In this document: positions 9,629 to 18,387 of the stretch, one piece after another
How the letters are laid out: every line of letters starts with the position of its first letter
Numbering within the stretch: position 1 is the stretch's first letter
NCBI RefSeq assembly: GCF_026650985.1
Contig: NZ_CP086239.1
Coordinates: 3,844,001 to 3,908,000, forward strand
Direction: 5' to 3'
DNA length: 64,000 nt
Origin: Clostridium estertheticum
GTDB taxonomy: Bacteria; Bacillota; Clostridia; Clostridiales; Clostridiaceae
The notes under the pieces: model-generated
Told to the model about the DNA's origin: nothing
Databases searched by the model: none
Seen by the model: the letters and a program-made list of their open reading frames with translations, nothing else
Program-made: the position numbers and the translations under genes

Positions 9629-10819
9629 ATGTCATTTAGTTTAAATAGGGAGTTAGATGAATTAGTAAATAAACTTTCAACAGTAAAGAAAATAGGTTTC
9701 TTTTTTGGTGCTGGTTCATCAATGGCATTAAATATGCCTGGAATTTTTAAGTTGACGGAAGACATCTTAATAGGAATAAATTCAAGAAATAATATTAAAG
9801 ATTTATTGATACAGGTTGATAAAGAGAAATGTGGTAAATCAACTATAGAAGACATCTTAAATAAAATAAGAGTAATTAGAGAACTTACTAGAGATATGGA
9901 AGACTACAGCTACTTGGGCATCAATGGTAAAATGGCAAAAGAATTAGATGAAGAAATATGTAATTTTATTTATGATATTTTATCGTCAAAAGAAGAGGAA
10001 ATTGTATTAGATAAAGATATATTTAATATACCAAAGAAATTTTTTGTTTGGTACAACAATATAAATTGTGAAAACACCAAAGAGATTTTCACAGCAAATT
10101 ATGATTTACTATTTGAAAGAAGTATGGAAAGTCTATCTATTCCTTATTTTGATGGTTTTGTTGGTGCACATAGACCATTCTTTTTTCAGGAAAGTGTAGA
10201 AGATATACACAAGAATATTACTATGCCATGTGAATGGATCAGATTATGGAAAATACATGGTTCTCTTGGTTGGTTTTGGGAAGAAATTGATAATAAATAT
10301 AGAGTAGTAAGACTGGGCGCAAACTCTAAAAAAGATAATAAAAATGAATTAGTAATATATCCATCTAAAGACAAATATCAATCATCACGAAAACAACCAT
10401 TTATATCATATTTTGATAGATTAAAAAGTTATTTAAGTGATGGTGAAGGTGTATTTATTGTAAGCGGATACTCCTTCGCAGATGAACATATAAATGATGT
10501 TTTTTATGAGTCATTGAGAAAAAATCCAAGAATGCATGTAATAGTTATGTTTTTTGAGGATCAATTATTAGATAATATTCAAGATAAAATCGTTTTATAC
10601 CCTAATATTACTGTATATTGCCCTAGCAAAGTGTGCCTAGGTGGTAAAATAGAAGATTGGGGAATAGAAAATGACAAATTAAAAGAAAATGGTTACGATC
10701 AATATTTAGCTGGTAATAAACTAAAAATTGGTGACTTTAAAGTTTTGGTTGAATTCCTAGTTAATAACTCTGGAAGGAAAAGAGAGCTACTAGAGGAAGT
10801 TGGTGTAAGCGTTGAATAA
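9629..10819 (+). CDS. SIR2-like NADase of a SIR2-HerA defence system
   Basis: The protein has 396 residues. The Rossmann glycine motif GAGSS lies at 27-31, the TANYD motif at 155-159 supplies the catalytic-type Asn, and KIHGSLGW near 208-215 supplies the His. A later SGYSFADEHIN motif is typical of SIR2 domains in defence genes. A clear AAAGGAG site precedes the ATG. The last 8 bases overlap the HerA gene. SIR2-HerA pairs are established anti-phage systems in which the SIR2 part hydrolyses NAD+ after assembly with the HerA ring. All key residues are present, so the enzyme is probably active. Confidence 0.9.
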   Translation: MSFSLNRELDELVNKLSTVKKIGFFFGAGSSMALNMPGIFKLTEDILIGINSRNNIKDLLIQVDKEKCGKSTIEDILNKIRVIRELTRDMEDYSYLGINGKMAKELDEEICNFIYDILSSKEEEIVLDKDIFNIPKKFFVWYNNINCENTKEIFTANYDLLFERSMESLSIPYFDGFVGAHRPFFFQESVEDIHKNITMPCEWIRLWKIHGSLGWFWEEIDNKYRVVRLGANSKKDNKNELVIYPSKDKYQSSRKQPFISYFDRLKSYLSDGEGVFIVSGYSFADEHINDVFYESLRKNPRMHVIVMFFEDQLLDNIQDKIVLYPNITVYCPSKVCLGGKIEDWGIENDKLKENGYDQYLAGNKLKIGDFKVLVEFLVNNSGRKRELLEEVGVSVE

Positions 10820-12602
10820 AGGTCTTACTTACTTAGGCAGAATTATTAGTGTAGATACTACCTCAATTGACATAGAGATATCAGATAATATACCATCAGC
10901 AGCGCCTATCATTAATGGAAAGCAATATAGAATAGGTCAAATAGGATCATTAATTAGAATACCTATCGGAAATATAAACCTATATGGTATAGTATCATCC
11001 GTTAGTAATTGCGCTTCAATTGATAGCGATAAAACAATAAACCAAGGGGACACTATTAAAAATTGCCGACATATAAGTGCGAATTTACTTGGTGAGAAAG
11101 TAGGCAATAAAAAATTTCAACAAGGGGTAGGAATCTTCCCTACAATAAATGATGATGTGCATATTGTTACAGAAGATTATCTTAAAGACATATACGGTTG
11201 CGAAGAAGACGGAGCTATAAAAGTAGGATATCATTCATCATCAGATAATTTACCAATATATATTGATCTTGCCAAAATGGTTTTAAGACATTCTTGTATA
11301 GTAGGATCAACTGGAAGCGGGAAATCAAATGCCACCGCAAGTATATTGAAAAGTATATTAAATCAAAATAAGGGTAGTCGAATTATTTTAATAGATGTTC
11401 ACGGTGAATATTCTTCAGCATTTGAAGGAAAATCAAAAGTTTTTAAAATAAATGATTATAATAACCCTTTATACATACCATTCTGGATAATGGATTTCGA
11501 TGAACTAAGTTATTTATTAGTAGGTAGAGAAGCAGGTTCCGAAAGACCAGAAGATAAAAGATTAAGGGAATCAATAATAAAATATAAAAAGGAAAATATC
11601 AATCGATTGAAAGCAGGAAATGTTTTAGATGAATATATTACTGCAGATTCTCCTATCCCATTTAATATAAGAAAGATGTGGTATCACTTCAATAAAGAAG
11701 TTTATGGAACTCATAGTGTTCCGAACCAAGTAGACCAAAATGAAAGCACTGAAAGAATTATAGATGAAGGAGATTACAATAACTTAATACCAGCAAAATT
11801 TGATCCTTATACTATGGGTAACACTGAACCTTATAAAGCTAAAGACCAAACAATGTATATATATGAGAAGAAAATATACTCAAGGCTCTTAGATAATAGA
11901 TATGACTTTATGTTTAATCCAAAGGATTATTTTGATGAAACTAGTGATAATGATATAGACAAACTATTAAGAGATTGGATATCAAATGAAGAAAGATTAA
12001 CTATATTGGATTTAAGCGGGGTTCCATTCGAATTATTAGATATTAGTGTTGGACTTGTCACGAGATTAATTTATGATAGTATGTTCTGGGGACGAAAATC
12101 AGAATATACTGGGCGACAAAGACCGTTATTAATGGTATATGAGGAAGCACATATATATTTGCCTAAAAATGAATCAGGAAAAAATAACTATGGTTATGCC
12201 AGAAAGTCTGTAGAAAAGATTTATAAAGAAGGCAGAAAATTTGGAATAGGAGCAATGGTAATCACTCAAAGACCATCTGAAATTTCGGAAACCATATTGT
12301 CACAAACAGGGACTTTCATAGCATTAAGAGTTACTAATTCTTCTGATCAAGGAAGTGTAAAATCACTCGCACCGAATAATATGAATAGTTTAATAGATTT
12401 ACTGCCTTCATTAAGAACAGGTGAAGCGATAATTTTGGGGGAAGCTATTAACATCCCCACGAGAATAAGATTTGAACTGGTAGAACCTAGGCCTAATAGT
12501 AATGACCCTGATTTAAAGACATTCTGGCAAACTGAGTTTATCTCTAATGATACTCAATATAAAGAAATAATAACAGCTATTAGAGAAAAAAAGAACAAAT
12601 GA
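10812..12602 (+). CDS. HerA-like hexameric ATPase, partner of the SIR2 protein
   Basis: The protein has 596 residues, with an N-terminal beta-barrel (HAS-barrel-like) region, Walker A GSTGSGKS (165-172), IILIDVHGEYSS just after it, and Walker B LLMVYEEAH near 437-445, followed by an ITQRPSE sensor-like motif. These define the HerA/FtsK group of ring DNA translocases. The start TTG at 10812 lies within the last codons of the SIR2 gene, so translation is coupled. No NurA nuclease is present; the partner is SIR2, which places it in the defence branch rather than in DNA-end processing. It is expected to form a ring that scaffolds and activates the SIR2 subunits. Confidence 0.9.
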   Translation: MNKGLTYLGRIISVDTTSIDIEISDNIPSAAPIINGKQYRIGQIGSLIRIPIGNINLYGIVSSVSNCASIDSDKTINQGDTIKNCRHISANLLGEKVGNKKFQQGVGIFPTINDDVHIVTEDYLKDIYGCEEDGAIKVGYHSSSDNLPIYIDLAKMVLRHSCIVGSTGSGKSNATASILKSILNQNKGSRIILIDVHGEYSSAFEGKSKVFKINDYNNPLYIPFWIMDFDELSYLLVGREAGSERPEDKRLRESIIKYKKENINRLKAGNVLDEYITADSPIPFNIRKMWYHFNKEVYGTHSVPNQVDQNESTERIIDEGDYNNLIPAKFDPYTMGNTEPYKAKDQTMYIYEKKIYSRLLDNRYDFMFNPKDYFDETSDNDIDKLLRDWISNEERLTILDLSGVPFELLDISVGLVTRLIYDSMFWGRKSEYTGRQRPLLMVYEEAHIYLPKNESGKNNYGYARKSVEKIYKEGRKFGIGAMVITQRPSEISETILSQTGTFIALRVTNSSDQGSVKSLAPNNMNSLIDLLPSLRTGEAIILGEAINIPTRIRFELVEPRPNSNDPDLKTFWQTEFISNDTQYKEIITAIREKKNK

Positions 12603-12618
12603 GGGGGGGTGAATAATA

Positions 12619-12831
12619 ATGGAAAGATTTCAAGTTGAGTCATCAAATATAGATGCTATAACATATGACGAGAATTCATGTATACTAGAAATAGAATTTA
12701 AAGCTGGAGGTGCATATGAATACTCTGATGTACCAATGTATGTATATGATGAACTAATGTCCGCTGACTCTAAAGGAAGATATGCTAATCAAAATATTTA
12801 CAAAAACTATACTACAAATAAAAAGAGATAA
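12619..12831 (+). CDS. KTSC-domain small protein
   Basis: The protein has 70 residues and is made of one KTSC-type domain: VESSNIDAITYD near the N terminus, LEIEFKAGGAYEYSDVP in the middle and an SKGRYANQNIYKNY end. The start has a very strong GAGGGGGGGTG site. It begins 16 bases after the HerA stop, on the same strand and ahead of the terminator at 12961, so it is the third gene of the SIR2-HerA operon. KTSC domains have no settled function; they are found alone or fused to enzymes and were named after a tetrapeptide in lysyl-tRNA synthetase-associated copies. Here it may regulate or tune the NADase complex, or be a passenger. Confidence 0.8.
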   Translation: MERFQVESSNIDAITYDENSCILEIEFKAGGAYEYSDVPMYVYDELMSADSKGRYANQNIYKNYTTNKKR

Positions 12832-12960
12832 GATTATATGAATATATATGATCCTATCATATAAAAACTAGGCTTAATTATTAGGAGAATGTAGCTGGCT
12901 TTTAAATCTCCTACTCAACTGCTGTTTCATGGTGTGTTAGTTAGCTGTTGATGGGGGGGA

Positions 12961-13000
12961 ACGTGAGTAGATTTGTTTACACGAATCTACTCACGTTTTT
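12961..13000 (+). terminator. Rho-independent terminator of the SIR2-HerA-KTSC operon
   Basis: A perfect 13-bp stem (ACGTGAGTAGATT with its complement) surrounds a 10-base loop and is followed by TTTTT. It lies 130 bases after the KTSC stop. That 130-base 3' region has a small hairpin (TATATGAT...ATCATATA) but no gene. Confidence 0.9.
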
Positions 13001-13268
13001 ACGTATATATTTATAGCTACTGTAAAAGTGATACTAATTGAATGGGATAGGACAAATATATATGCAAGAAATTTAAGTCCCTAATTAATTTATATCCAGA
13101 GATAAAAAACTGCTACTGAAGTACCATAATACTTTACACGCCCACTTGGTTAGGCAACTGGTGTCATAAATTTGAATAAAGATTAATATCTAACACTTGT
13201 CTATATGGCTATTTTTTAATATATATCCAATAATAGCACCAATAAAGTTAATAATGCTTATTGTGTTA
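13001..13268. other. Intergenic DNA before the repeat array
   Basis: No gene is seen. The last 60 bases hold what may be a degraded relative of the repeat unit (ATAGCACCAATAAAG, TAATGCTTATTGTGTTA). The rest is AT-rich and featureless. Confidence 0.35.
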
Positions 13269-13653
13269 GGTATGTATTATCACCTATATGATTATGATAA
13301 AAATTTTATTGGTGCTAGGACCTAGAACCTCTTAAAAGTATTACTTTTGGACTTGGCTTATTAATGTGCTAGGTATGTATTATCACCTATAAAATTATGA
13401 TAAAAATTTCATTGATGCTAGGACCTAGCACCTCTTAAAAGTATTACTTTTGGACTTGGCTTATTAATGTGCTCGGTATGTATTATCACCTATATGGTTA
13501 TGATAAAAATTTTATTGATGCTAGGACCTAGCACCTTTTAAAAGTATCACTTTTGGACTTGGCTTATTAATGTGCTCGGTATATATTATTCACCTATATG
13601 ATTATGATAAAATTTTTTTTTGGTGCTAGGACCTAGCACCTCTTAAAAGTATT
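13269..13653. repeat. Tandem array of 103-bp units (3.7 copies), each with two palindromes
   Basis: Units begin GGTATGTATTATCACC at 13269, 13372 and 13475, with a slightly diverged copy (GGTATATATTATTCACC) at 13578; the period is exactly 103 bases and the last unit stops at about 13653. Copies are nearly identical, with a few substitutions and a one-base insertion in the last. Each carries a 19-bp inverted repeat, best preserved in copy 4 (GGTGCTAGG, one base, CCTAGCACC), and the first three carry a second hairpin AAAAGT-ATT-ACTTTT. There are no spacers, so it is not CRISPR. It ends 16 bases before the topB terminator. Function unknown. Confidence 0.9.
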
Positions 13654-13668
13654 GCTCATTATCATAAT

Positions 13669-13723
13669 AAAAAAGTAATATAGCATATAAGTGGGTTTAC
13701 TTATATACTATATTACTTTTTTT
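13669..13723. terminator. Bidirectional intrinsic terminator downstream of topB
   Basis: A long hairpin pairs AAAAAAGTAATATAG and ATATAAGT with ACTTATAT and CTATATTACTTTTTT around a GGGTTT loop. It abuts the topB stop codon and has A and T runs on both sides, so it can act on both strands. Confidence 0.85.
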
Positions 13724-15883
13724 CTATTTTAAATTAAACTTAGCAAAGGCATCAGCCATAGCAGAATTTATAGGTTCTTCTTTCTTATTTTGCTGATTCA
13801 GAAATCTGCTAACATCTTTTTTATTCAAAGCACTTTTCTCTGAGTCGCGGCGTTTGTTAAAGGCAGAAAGCTTTTCTCTGTAACCGCAGCCACAAACAAA
13901 TATCTTATTGTCTCCATCCCCTCTAATCTCCATTTTTTTATGACAAGTAGGACATCGTGCATTAGATATTTGTGAAACCCCCTTACGATATCCACATTCC
14001 CTATCTGGACATACTAACATTTTCCCTCTTTTGCCGTTAACTTCAAGAAGATATTTACTACACTCCGGACATTTAACTCTTGTAACATTGTCATGATTAT
14101 ATATTTCACTAGAAGCTGTAACGTTCTTCACAAGCTTCACTGCATATTCCCTCATGTCCTTTACAAAATTCATGGAATTAGCTTTTCCTTTACTTATAAG
14201 TTGAAGCTGTTTTTCCCACTTAGCGGTAAGTTCTGGAGATTTTAATTCTTCTGGAACTAAACCTATTAGCTGTATTCCTTTTGAGGTTGGGAATATATCC
14301 TTGCCTCTTCTCTCCATATAAAAGATGCTGAATAATTTTTCAATTATATCCGCACGAGTTGCAGAGGTTCCAAGTCCTGAAGTATTATCCAAAGCTTCTC
14401 TTAAACTCTCATCCTGTATATCTTTCCCTGGATGCTCCATAGCTGTAAGTAACGTTGCTTCATTATACCTTGCTGGTGGCTTAGTTTTCTCATTCACTGA
14501 TTTAACTATAGTTAGTTTTACAGCTTCACCTTTAATAATTGGTGGTAGAGATTGATCCTTTTCATCGCTACCCTCAGAACTGCTTATTTCTTTCCATCCC
14601 TTTGATTTAACTATTTTTCCTTTTGCAGAGAACCTTTCACCCTTAACATCAATAACTACAGTGGTTTGCTCATATTCAAAAGCAGGACTTAGAACTTCTA
14701 AGAATCTTTTTATAACTAAGTCATAAATACTTTTCTCTTCTTTGTTAAGGCTTGATAAATCTACATGCTGCTCTGTAGGGATTATAGCATGGTGATCTGA
14801 TACCTTACTATTGTCTACAAATCTGCTTGTAGTATGTACTCTCCCCTTTATTATGCTTCTAGCTGCTTTCTCATATGGTCCTATTGCTATGCTCTTTAAC
14901 CTATCAAGTAGCGTTGCTACTATATCTGTGGTAATATGCCTAGAATCCGTTCTTGGATAAGATAAGATCTTATGAGTTTCATATAACTTCTGCATTATAT
15001 TAAGAGTTTGCTTTGCAGAAAATCCAAATTTTCTATTGGCATCCCTTTGAAGCTCCGTTAAATCATAGGCAAGTGGAGGAAGCTCTTTTTTAGATGCTTT
15101 ACTTAGTTCCACAACCGTGCCCATTTGATTATTTACTTTAGCTACGACATCTTCTGCCTTTTGCTTGTCAAAGGTGCGTGATTCTCCATTTTTACTTGAC
15201 CAATGAACCGTAAATTTATTTACCTTACCATTTACTGTCCAATAATCCTTTCCAACGAATTTTTTTATTTCATTTTCTCTGTCAACAATAAGGGCTAATG
15301 TCGGCGTTTGTACCCGTCCAGCCGATAATTGAGCGTTATATTTGCAAGTTAATGCCCTAGTGACATTTAGGCCTATAAGCCAATCGGCCTCCGCTCTTGA
15401 CTGCGCTGCCCAAAATAAATTTTCATAATCTCTTCCTGGTTTAAGATTTGCAAACCCATCTTTTATTGCCTTTTCAGTTTGCGAGGAGATCCATAACCTT
15501 TTAATAGGTTTTTTAAAGCCTGCTTTTTGAATTATCCAACGTGCCACTAATTCCCCTTCGCGTCCTGCATCTGTAGCTATTACTAGCTCATCTACATCTG
15601 CTTTTTTAAGTAGTTCACGTACAATCTTATATTGCTTTGCCGTTTCCTTAATAACCACCAATTTTAGCTCCTTTGGTAGCATCGGAAGATCTTCCATTTT
15701 CCAGCTTTTATATTTTTCATCATAATCCTCTGGTCCTGCTAGTGTTACTAAATGCCCTAATGCCCAAGTTACAATATATTTTGATCCCATCAAATACCCA
15801 TTTCCGCCCTGATTGCAATTTAAGACTTTTGCTAACTCACGTCCAACGGAAGGTTTTTCTGCTAAAACTAATACTTTTCCCAT
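13724..15883 (-). CDS. topB: DNA topoisomerase III, full length, rebuilt by element insertion
   Basis: The protein has 719 residues from the ATG at 15883, chosen because AAGGAA lies 7 bases upstream. It is a type IA topoisomerase: an N-terminal TOPRIM domain (LVLAEKPSVG, then a DAGREGE acidic motif), the active-site tyrosine in SYPRTDSR near residue 307, and two C-terminal zinc-ribbon-like motifs (CPEC...CPDREC and CPTC...CGCG). It relaxes and decatenates single-strand-containing DNA. Codons 1-166 lie on the element side of the junction at 15373-15385 and the rest on the host side. A second, about 90% identical copy of codons 1-170 lies at 24142-24705. So this gene is a hybrid: element-borne N terminus joined in frame to host C terminus. 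Confidence 0.95.
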   Translation of the reverse strand: MGKVLVLAEKPSVGRELAKVLNCNQGGNGYLMGSKYIVTWALGHLVTLAGPEDYDEKYKSWKMEDLPMLPKELKLVVIKETAKQYKIVRELLKKADVDELVIATDAGREGELVARWIIQKAGFKKPIKRLWISSQTEKAIKDGFANLKPGRDYENLFWAAQSRAEADWLIGLNVTRALTCKYNAQLSAGRVQTPTLALIVDRENEIKKFVGKDYWTVNGKVNKFTVHWSSKNGESRTFDKQKAEDVVAKVNNQMGTVVELSKASKKELPPLAYDLTELQRDANRKFGFSAKQTLNIMQKLYETHKILSYPRTDSRHITTDIVATLLDRLKSIAIGPYEKAARSIIKGRVHTTSRFVDNSKVSDHHAIIPTEQHVDLSSLNKEEKSIYDLVIKRFLEVLSPAFEYEQTTVVIDVKGERFSAKGKIVKSKGWKEISSSEGSDEKDQSLPPIIKGEAVKLTIVKSVNEKTKPPARYNEATLLTAMEHPGKDIQDESLREALDNTSGLGTSATRADIIEKLFSIFYMERRGKDIFPTSKGIQLIGLVPEELKSPELTAKWEKQLQLISKGKANSMNFVKDMREYAVKLVKNVTASSEIYNHDNVTRVKCPECSKYLLEVNGKRGKMLVCPDRECGYRKGVSQISNARCPTCHKKMEIRGDGDNKIFVCGCGYREKLSAFNKRRDSEKSALNKKDVSRFLNQQNKKEEPINSAMADAFAKFNLK
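15373..15385. other. Left attachment core of the topB element
   Basis: CTATAAGCCAATC encodes topB codons 167-171 on the minus strand. The same 13 bases occur at 24195-24207. To the right the two copies remain homologous (topB N-terminal coding), while to the left they diverge completely. That marks the crossover region. Confidence 0.8.
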
Positions 15884-15995
15884 ATTTAATTCCTTCCACA
15901 TACTATACTAACAATAAAATAGGATAGGTTATCCCTCCTACTTTTTTCAATTATTATTAACACTTAATATAGTTTATATTTTATAGTTTATATAT

Positions 15996-16024
15996 ATTAT
16001 ACAAGCTTCCAATTAGCATTACAA
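15996..16024 (-). promoter_or_regulatory. Element-borne promoter for rebuilt topB
   Basis: On the minus strand, TTGTAA (16024-16019), 17 bases and TATAAT (16001-15996) lie about 115 bases before the topB ATG. The element thus supplies both the promoter and the first 166 codons. Confidence 0.65.
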
Positions 16025-16044
16025 GTTTGTGGTAACTCATAATA

Positions 16045-16653
16045 CTAATCAGCTAACCAAGGAAACTCTTTTATTATATCGTCTTCTGTTACAGCGATAA
16101 CTTTATCAATATTAGATTTTTCATCTATTCTTATTATATTGTTCTTCAGTCCTTTCTCATTTCTTTTTTTTAATGATTCACTATCAAAACATAATTCCAA
16201 CATGACTATCTCTTGGTTTTTAATTCGTTCCTTTAATTTAATATTTTGATTTTTTGACTCAAGTAGCTGAGTCTCTAATACCATATTATCTTTTTCTAAC
16301 TTGGAACATTCATTTACCTTTCCTTTTAAACTATTAATAACTTTCAAACAAGTTTCTATTGCAATTCTCAACTTTGCTGGACTATTTGCATTCTGCTCAA
16401 GTAAACTTTCAACTGAAGGTATAAGCTCCAAATCGCTACTTATTTTATTTGTTAATATTAATGGATTATTTAACTGTTCAATTAGTTTCTTTGCCTTTTT
16501 TGAGTAATCCCATATATGCCTAGCTATACCAGTTTCTTTGGCTAACTTTGATAATACTATCTTTTGATCTTTATGCTTTTCAACATATCCCTCTAATATT
16601 ATTATAAGTTCTTTATCGTAATAAGATTTAGGTCTTCCACCTTTATTGATCAT
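16045..16653 (-). CDS. TnpC-like accessory protein: N-terminal HTH and coiled coil
   Basis: The protein has 202 residues from the ATG at 16653, which overlaps the end of the recombinase gene (ATGATCAATAA) and follows GGAGCAGG. The first 50 residues (GGRPKSYYDKELI, then VLSKLAKETGIARHIWDYS) look like a helix-turn-helix. Residues about 95-160 form a coiled coil rich in Lys, Glu, Leu and Asn. This layout resembles the small third protein of Tn554-type transposons (TnpC/DUF6262), which sets orientation and stimulates transposition. It is the last gene of the recombinase operon. The similarity is structural; sequence identity to TnpC could not be tested. Confidence 0.6.
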   Translation of the reverse strand: MINKGGRPKSYYDKELIIILEGYVEKHKDQKIVLSKLAKETGIARHIWDYSKKAKKLIEQLNNPLILTNKISSDLELIPSVESLLEQNANSPAKLRIAIETCLKVINSLKGKVNECSKLEKDNMVLETQLLESKNQNIKLKERIKNQEIVMLELCFDSESLKKRNEKGLKNNIIRIDEKSNIDKVIAVTEDDIIKEFPWLAD

Positions 16654-18376
16654 CCTGCTCCACCCTCTTTCTTTCAAAAATATAAGAATCTATCATAGCT
16701 TTTTGAACTATTGCTTGCTGTAATTTTTTCGATGCAACTCCTATCTCTTGTTGTTCTTGAATACTTATATTTCTATTCTTGGCTAGTTTGCTTTTATTTA
16801 AGACTGAGTTCCTTACCATATTCTTTATTATTTGAATTTGATTTTTAATATCACCATCAAATGTATTCGATTTTTCTAATAAAAATTCACTTGTATACTT
16901 TTTGTCTTTAGTGTCTATTCTGAAATATTCACAGGGCGTTGAACAATTACCAATAATGCAGTTATTCGGGAAATTCTCGTCTACACAAAATCCATCCTCA
17001 ACTTGTCTCGCAGTTGGATACTCTGATTTATTAAAAAATAAGCTTTTTTTATAGAGACTCTTAATGTTCTCATGATCAATTACATTTCCTAATGTTTTTA
17101 GCATAAGTATCCTATTTGTTAATACCTCTACTTGTGAATCTGCAAAAGTATTTAAATGTCTAGCATACCCCAACTGCGTATTTAAGGTCTCATGCCCCGC
17201 TAATCTTGCAATAGTCAACGGATTAAATCCCTGTAAATACAGATTACATATTGCAAAATGTCTTGTGTCACCTGGTCTAATTCTTTCAACATAGATTTCC
17301 CCTTCATCACTCTTCATACTTTCTTGAACTGAAACTGTCTTGTACTTATACTTTCCCTCAATAATATCTATATAAAAAGAACTTAACAAACTATAAAACC
17401 TACCTGTTCCTCCCACATTTTCTCTAAATTCATATAGAACTTGGCTACTATGAGTTTTTAAACTTTGAGTAGCATTATTATAAATGTCATAGTTTAACAA
17501 ATATTTTTCAGCTCTTAAGGGATCGTTTATATCTATAAACTCATTTATCATTTTATATAATTCTTCTGTAATCTGAACCTCCCTGTATTCAGGTTCCATC
17601 GCTCTATTTACGCGACTACCCTTTTTACATTTTGGTATGCTTAGTAAATACTTATCGTCATTAATTCTAATACAATTAGTTTCGAGTTCACTAAATTCTA
17701 TCGGTCTCATAGGTATTGATTTTGTAATACTCCACCAAAGTAAAATTGGGAAATACTTCTCTTTTTCAAACCTTGAGCAACTGTCAATAAGGTCCTCTAT
17801 AATACTATCAAAAAGTATTATACTTTTAAACTCTGGCAATTGTCTTGAATTTGATCTTATATGCAATGTCCTGTATGTTAATAATATATCTATTAATTCT
17901 TTATACTTTTCACTATCATAAAAGCATAAAAATTTACGTCCAAATACCACAACGTACTCCCTCATGTAAGTATGTTTAATTCCCTCTAAATCATCTTTAA
18001 AATTATCATAGCAATTTAATGAAAGTAGTTTAGTTTTTTTAATAATAAATTTTATTGCAAAAGCATGAAATAATATACTTCTTGGATCTATATACTCATC
18101 ATGAGTTTTTAATAATATATACATTTTAAATGCCAAATTTAGATCATAATTAACTTCATTAGTGAAATAGAAATAAGCTATCCTTTGCTTACCTAGAAAT
18201 ACCCATTTATTATCATGAAATTCCCCCTCAATAATAATTTTGTCCTTCTTTAATTGATCAAATTTCTTTATATATAAATTAATATCATCCTTATTGAATT
18301 TAACCATCCTTTCATAACCAATTCTGTATTTTCCATTTTTAGCAATCTTAAATATTTTACTTCCTAATCCACTCAT
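16643..18376 (-). CDS. Tyrosine recombinase/integrase (TnpB-like) with C-terminal cysteine motif
   Basis: The protein has 577 residues. The catalytic set is visible: Arg224 in SIPMRPIEF, the TRHF motif at 371-374, His395 in LAGHET and Tyr404 in QLGYARH. A cysteine cluster (GFCVDENFPNNC, then GNCSTPCEYF) follows near residue 465-490 and probably binds zinc, as in many TnpB-type integrases. The start ATG has GGGGAT upstream and lies 11 bases after the stop of the 1465-residue gene. It overlaps the HTH gene by 11 bases. It should catalyse strand exchange at the topB site together with the 411-residue recombinase. Confidence 0.88.
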   Translation of the reverse strand: MSGLGSKIFKIAKNGKYRIGYERMVKFNKDDINLYIKKFDQLKKDKIIIEGEFHDNKWVFLGKQRIAYFYFTNEVNYDLNLAFKMYILLKTHDEYIDPRSILFHAFAIKFIIKKTKLLSLNCYDNFKDDLEGIKHTYMREYVVVFGRKFLCFYDSEKYKELIDILLTYRTLHIRSNSRQLPEFKSIILFDSIIEDLIDSCSRFEKEKYFPILLWWSITKSIPMRPIEFSELETNCIRINDDKYLLSIPKCKKGSRVNRAMEPEYREVQITEELYKMINEFIDINDPLRAEKYLLNYDIYNNATQSLKTHSSQVLYEFRENVGGTGRFYSLLSSFYIDIIEGKYKYKTVSVQESMKSDEGEIYVERIRPGDTRHFAICNLYLQGFNPLTIARLAGHETLNTQLGYARHLNTFADSQVEVLTNRILMLKTLGNVIDHENIKSLYKKSLFFNKSEYPTARQVEDGFCVDENFPNNCIIGNCSTPCEYFRIDTKDKKYTSEFLLEKSNTFDGDIKNQIQIIKNMVRNSVLNKSKLAKNRNISIQEQQEIGVASKKLQQAIVQKAMIDSYIFERKRVEQDDQ

Positions 18377-18387
18377 TTTATCCCCTA

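Noticed and set aside
10812-12602. HerA as part of a HerA-NurA end-resection pair
   Set aside because: No NurA nuclease is nearby, and the coupled partner is a SIR2 protein.
13269-13653. CRISPR array
   Set aside because: The units are contiguous 103-bp repeats with no unique spacers, and no cas gene is present.
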